NCBI GenBank assembly: GCA_017483735.1
Contig: JAFUVF010000044.1
Coordinates: 1 to 64,000, forward strand
Origin: Lachnospiraceae bacterium
GTDB lineage: Bacteria > Bacillota > Clostridia > Lachnospirales > Lachnospiraceae
Direction of reading: 5' to 3'
DNA: 64,000 bases
The stretch's first letter is position 1. The number at the start of each line of letters is the position of its first letter. A program made the translations under genes and the position numbers. This document shows, piece after piece, positions 63,384 through 64,000 of this stretch. The notes below the pieces were generated by a model. It saw nothing but the letters and a program-made list of their open reading frames with translations. It was not told the DNA's origin and searched no databases.

Positions 63384-64000
63384 ATGATAAAGGATAATCA
63401 GAAGATCTTTAACAGACTCTTGGTTGTTATCGACAGTCTAATGACTGGCTTTTCTTTCGTACTCGCATATTATATAAAATTTTATGTTTTTGAAGATGGT
63501 CCCGGACTGGGAGTTCTGCCGGTTACGGATTATATGAGGCTGCTTCTCTTTATTATTCCGGGCTACATACTTCTGTATTATTACTGTAGTGTATATACTC
63601 CAAAGAGAACCGTGCGCAGACGCAATGAACTCGCAGGTATAATTCAGGCTAATTTCATCGGTATTGCGGCGCTGGTTATTTTTATGTATGTTGTGCTCAA
63701 GGAGATAGACTTTTCGCGTTCCGTGATGGTTCTGTTCTTCTTTATAAACATCGTGCTAACGTCAGCGTCCAGAGTTTTCTTAAGGGGCTTTCTCGGCTCC
63801 ATGAGGAGTCATGGATACAATCTGAAGCATATGCTTCTGGTTGGATATTCGAGAGCGGCCGAGGAATACATAAACAGAATACAGGAAAATCCTCAGTGGG
63901 GCTATGTGATATGCGGTATATTGGACGATCATATCCCTGCGGGAACTATGTACAAGGGCGTCAAGGTTCTGGGGAGTATCGGAAATCTTGAATATATCCT
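63384..64000 (+). CDS. Polyprenyl glycosylphosphotransferase, WbaP/CpsE type (partial, cut by window end)
   Basis: First ~205 residues; the frame is open to the window edge. ATG 63384 follows GGGAGA. The N-terminus has four to five hydrophobic helices (LLVVIDSLMTGFSFVLAYYI, LLLFIIPGYILLYYY, FIGIAALVIFMYVVL, VMVLFFFINIVLTSASRVFL) and then the nucleotide-binding-like CoA_binding_3 domain (HMLLVGYSRAAEEYINRI, GYVICGILDDHI). The catalytic Bac_transf part must lie beyond the edge. It is the second initiating transferase in the window, of the long type, unlike the short one at 3146. Confidence 0.82.
   Translation, partial: MIKDNQKIFNRLLVVIDSLMTGFSFVLAYYIKFYVFEDGPGLGVLPVTDYMRLLLFIIPGYILLYYYCSVYTPKRTVRRRNELAGIIQANFIGIAALVIFMYVVLKEIDFSRSVMVLFFFINIVLTSASRVFLRGFLGSMRSHGYNLKHMLLVGYSRAAEEYINRIQENPQWGYVICGILDDHIPAGTMYKGVKVLGSIGNLEYI

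Noticed and set aside
1..64000. CRISPR arrays, tRNA or rRNA genes, intact insertion sequences
   Set aside because: No regularly spaced repeats of CRISPR type, no cloverleaf-like sequence and no intact transposase were seen while reading the window.

Overview
The window reads as part of the chromosome of a low-to-mid GC Gram-positive anaerobe, most like a Lachnospiraceae member (Butyrivibrio/Roseburia type). This is inferred from consensus sigma-A promoters, strong AGGAGG-type ribosome sites, a D-lactate dehydrogenase and GH25 lysozymes with BIG2 and cell-wall-binding modules. Most of it is one very large cell-surface glycan locus with nearly all genes on the + strand. Many neighbours overlap by ATGA or by a few bases, so translational coupling is widespread.

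Layout. 1-2.1 kb: AT-rich, decayed accessory DNA, with a UvrD-type helicase remnant and an AlbA_2/Schlafen-type regulator broken by three single-A losses. 2.1-6.4 kb: D-lactate dehydrogenase, a PglC-like initiating phosphoglycosyl transferase, a UDP-glucuronate-type epimerase and UDP-glucose 6-dehydrogenase. 6.4-9.6 kb: a polar amino acid ABC transporter, then purC on the - strand. 9.8-25.6 kb: polytopic GT-C-like proteins, a YetA/PcRGLX-type lyase, a GT52-like sialyl/nonulosonyl transferase, a PglK-like flippase, a GT2 and three consecutive PTPS-related membrane proteins. 25.6-31.6 kb: a pseudaminic-acid-type block (CMP transferase, FkbH-like enzyme, acyl carrier protein, GNAT, nonulosonate synthase, PseG-like hydrolase) followed by an SGNH hydrolase. 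31.7-41.7 kb: a GtrII/GtrB-like pair, a WecE-type aminotransferase and more polytopic proteins, one of them split in two. 41.7-42.7 kb: an SGNH-like membrane protein on the - strand. 42.9-48.5 kb: two GH25 lysozymes interleaved with rmlB and rmlA. 48.5-59.1 kb: rmlC, a Wzm/Wzt ABC exporter, a methyltransferase-kinase fusion and multi-domain GT2 enzymes. 59.2-63.3 kb: phosphoglucomutase and two GT2 enzymes. 63.4 kb to the end: the start of a second, long-type phosphoglycosyl transferase.

How it may work together (inference). Phosphoglucomutase, RmlA and RmlB supply dTDP-4-keto-6-deoxyglucose. WecE would turn it into dTDP-4-amino-4,6-dideoxygalactose, and RmlC would take it toward rhamnose, though rmlD is not in the window. 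Ugd and the epimerase supply uronic acids. The Pse block supplies a CMP-nonulosonate that may carry an unusual acyl group delivered by the FkbH/ACP pair. Two phosphoglycosyl transferases, a PglK-type flippase and a Wzm/Wzt exporter suggest at least two glycans, or one glycan with side chains. The ten or so polytopic proteins probably decorate it outside the membrane.

The most interesting parts are the FkbH-ACP-GNAT insertion in the nonulosonate block, the WbdD-like capping protein beside Wzt, the paralogous PTPS-related trio, and the repeated motif in the divergent purC promoter region.
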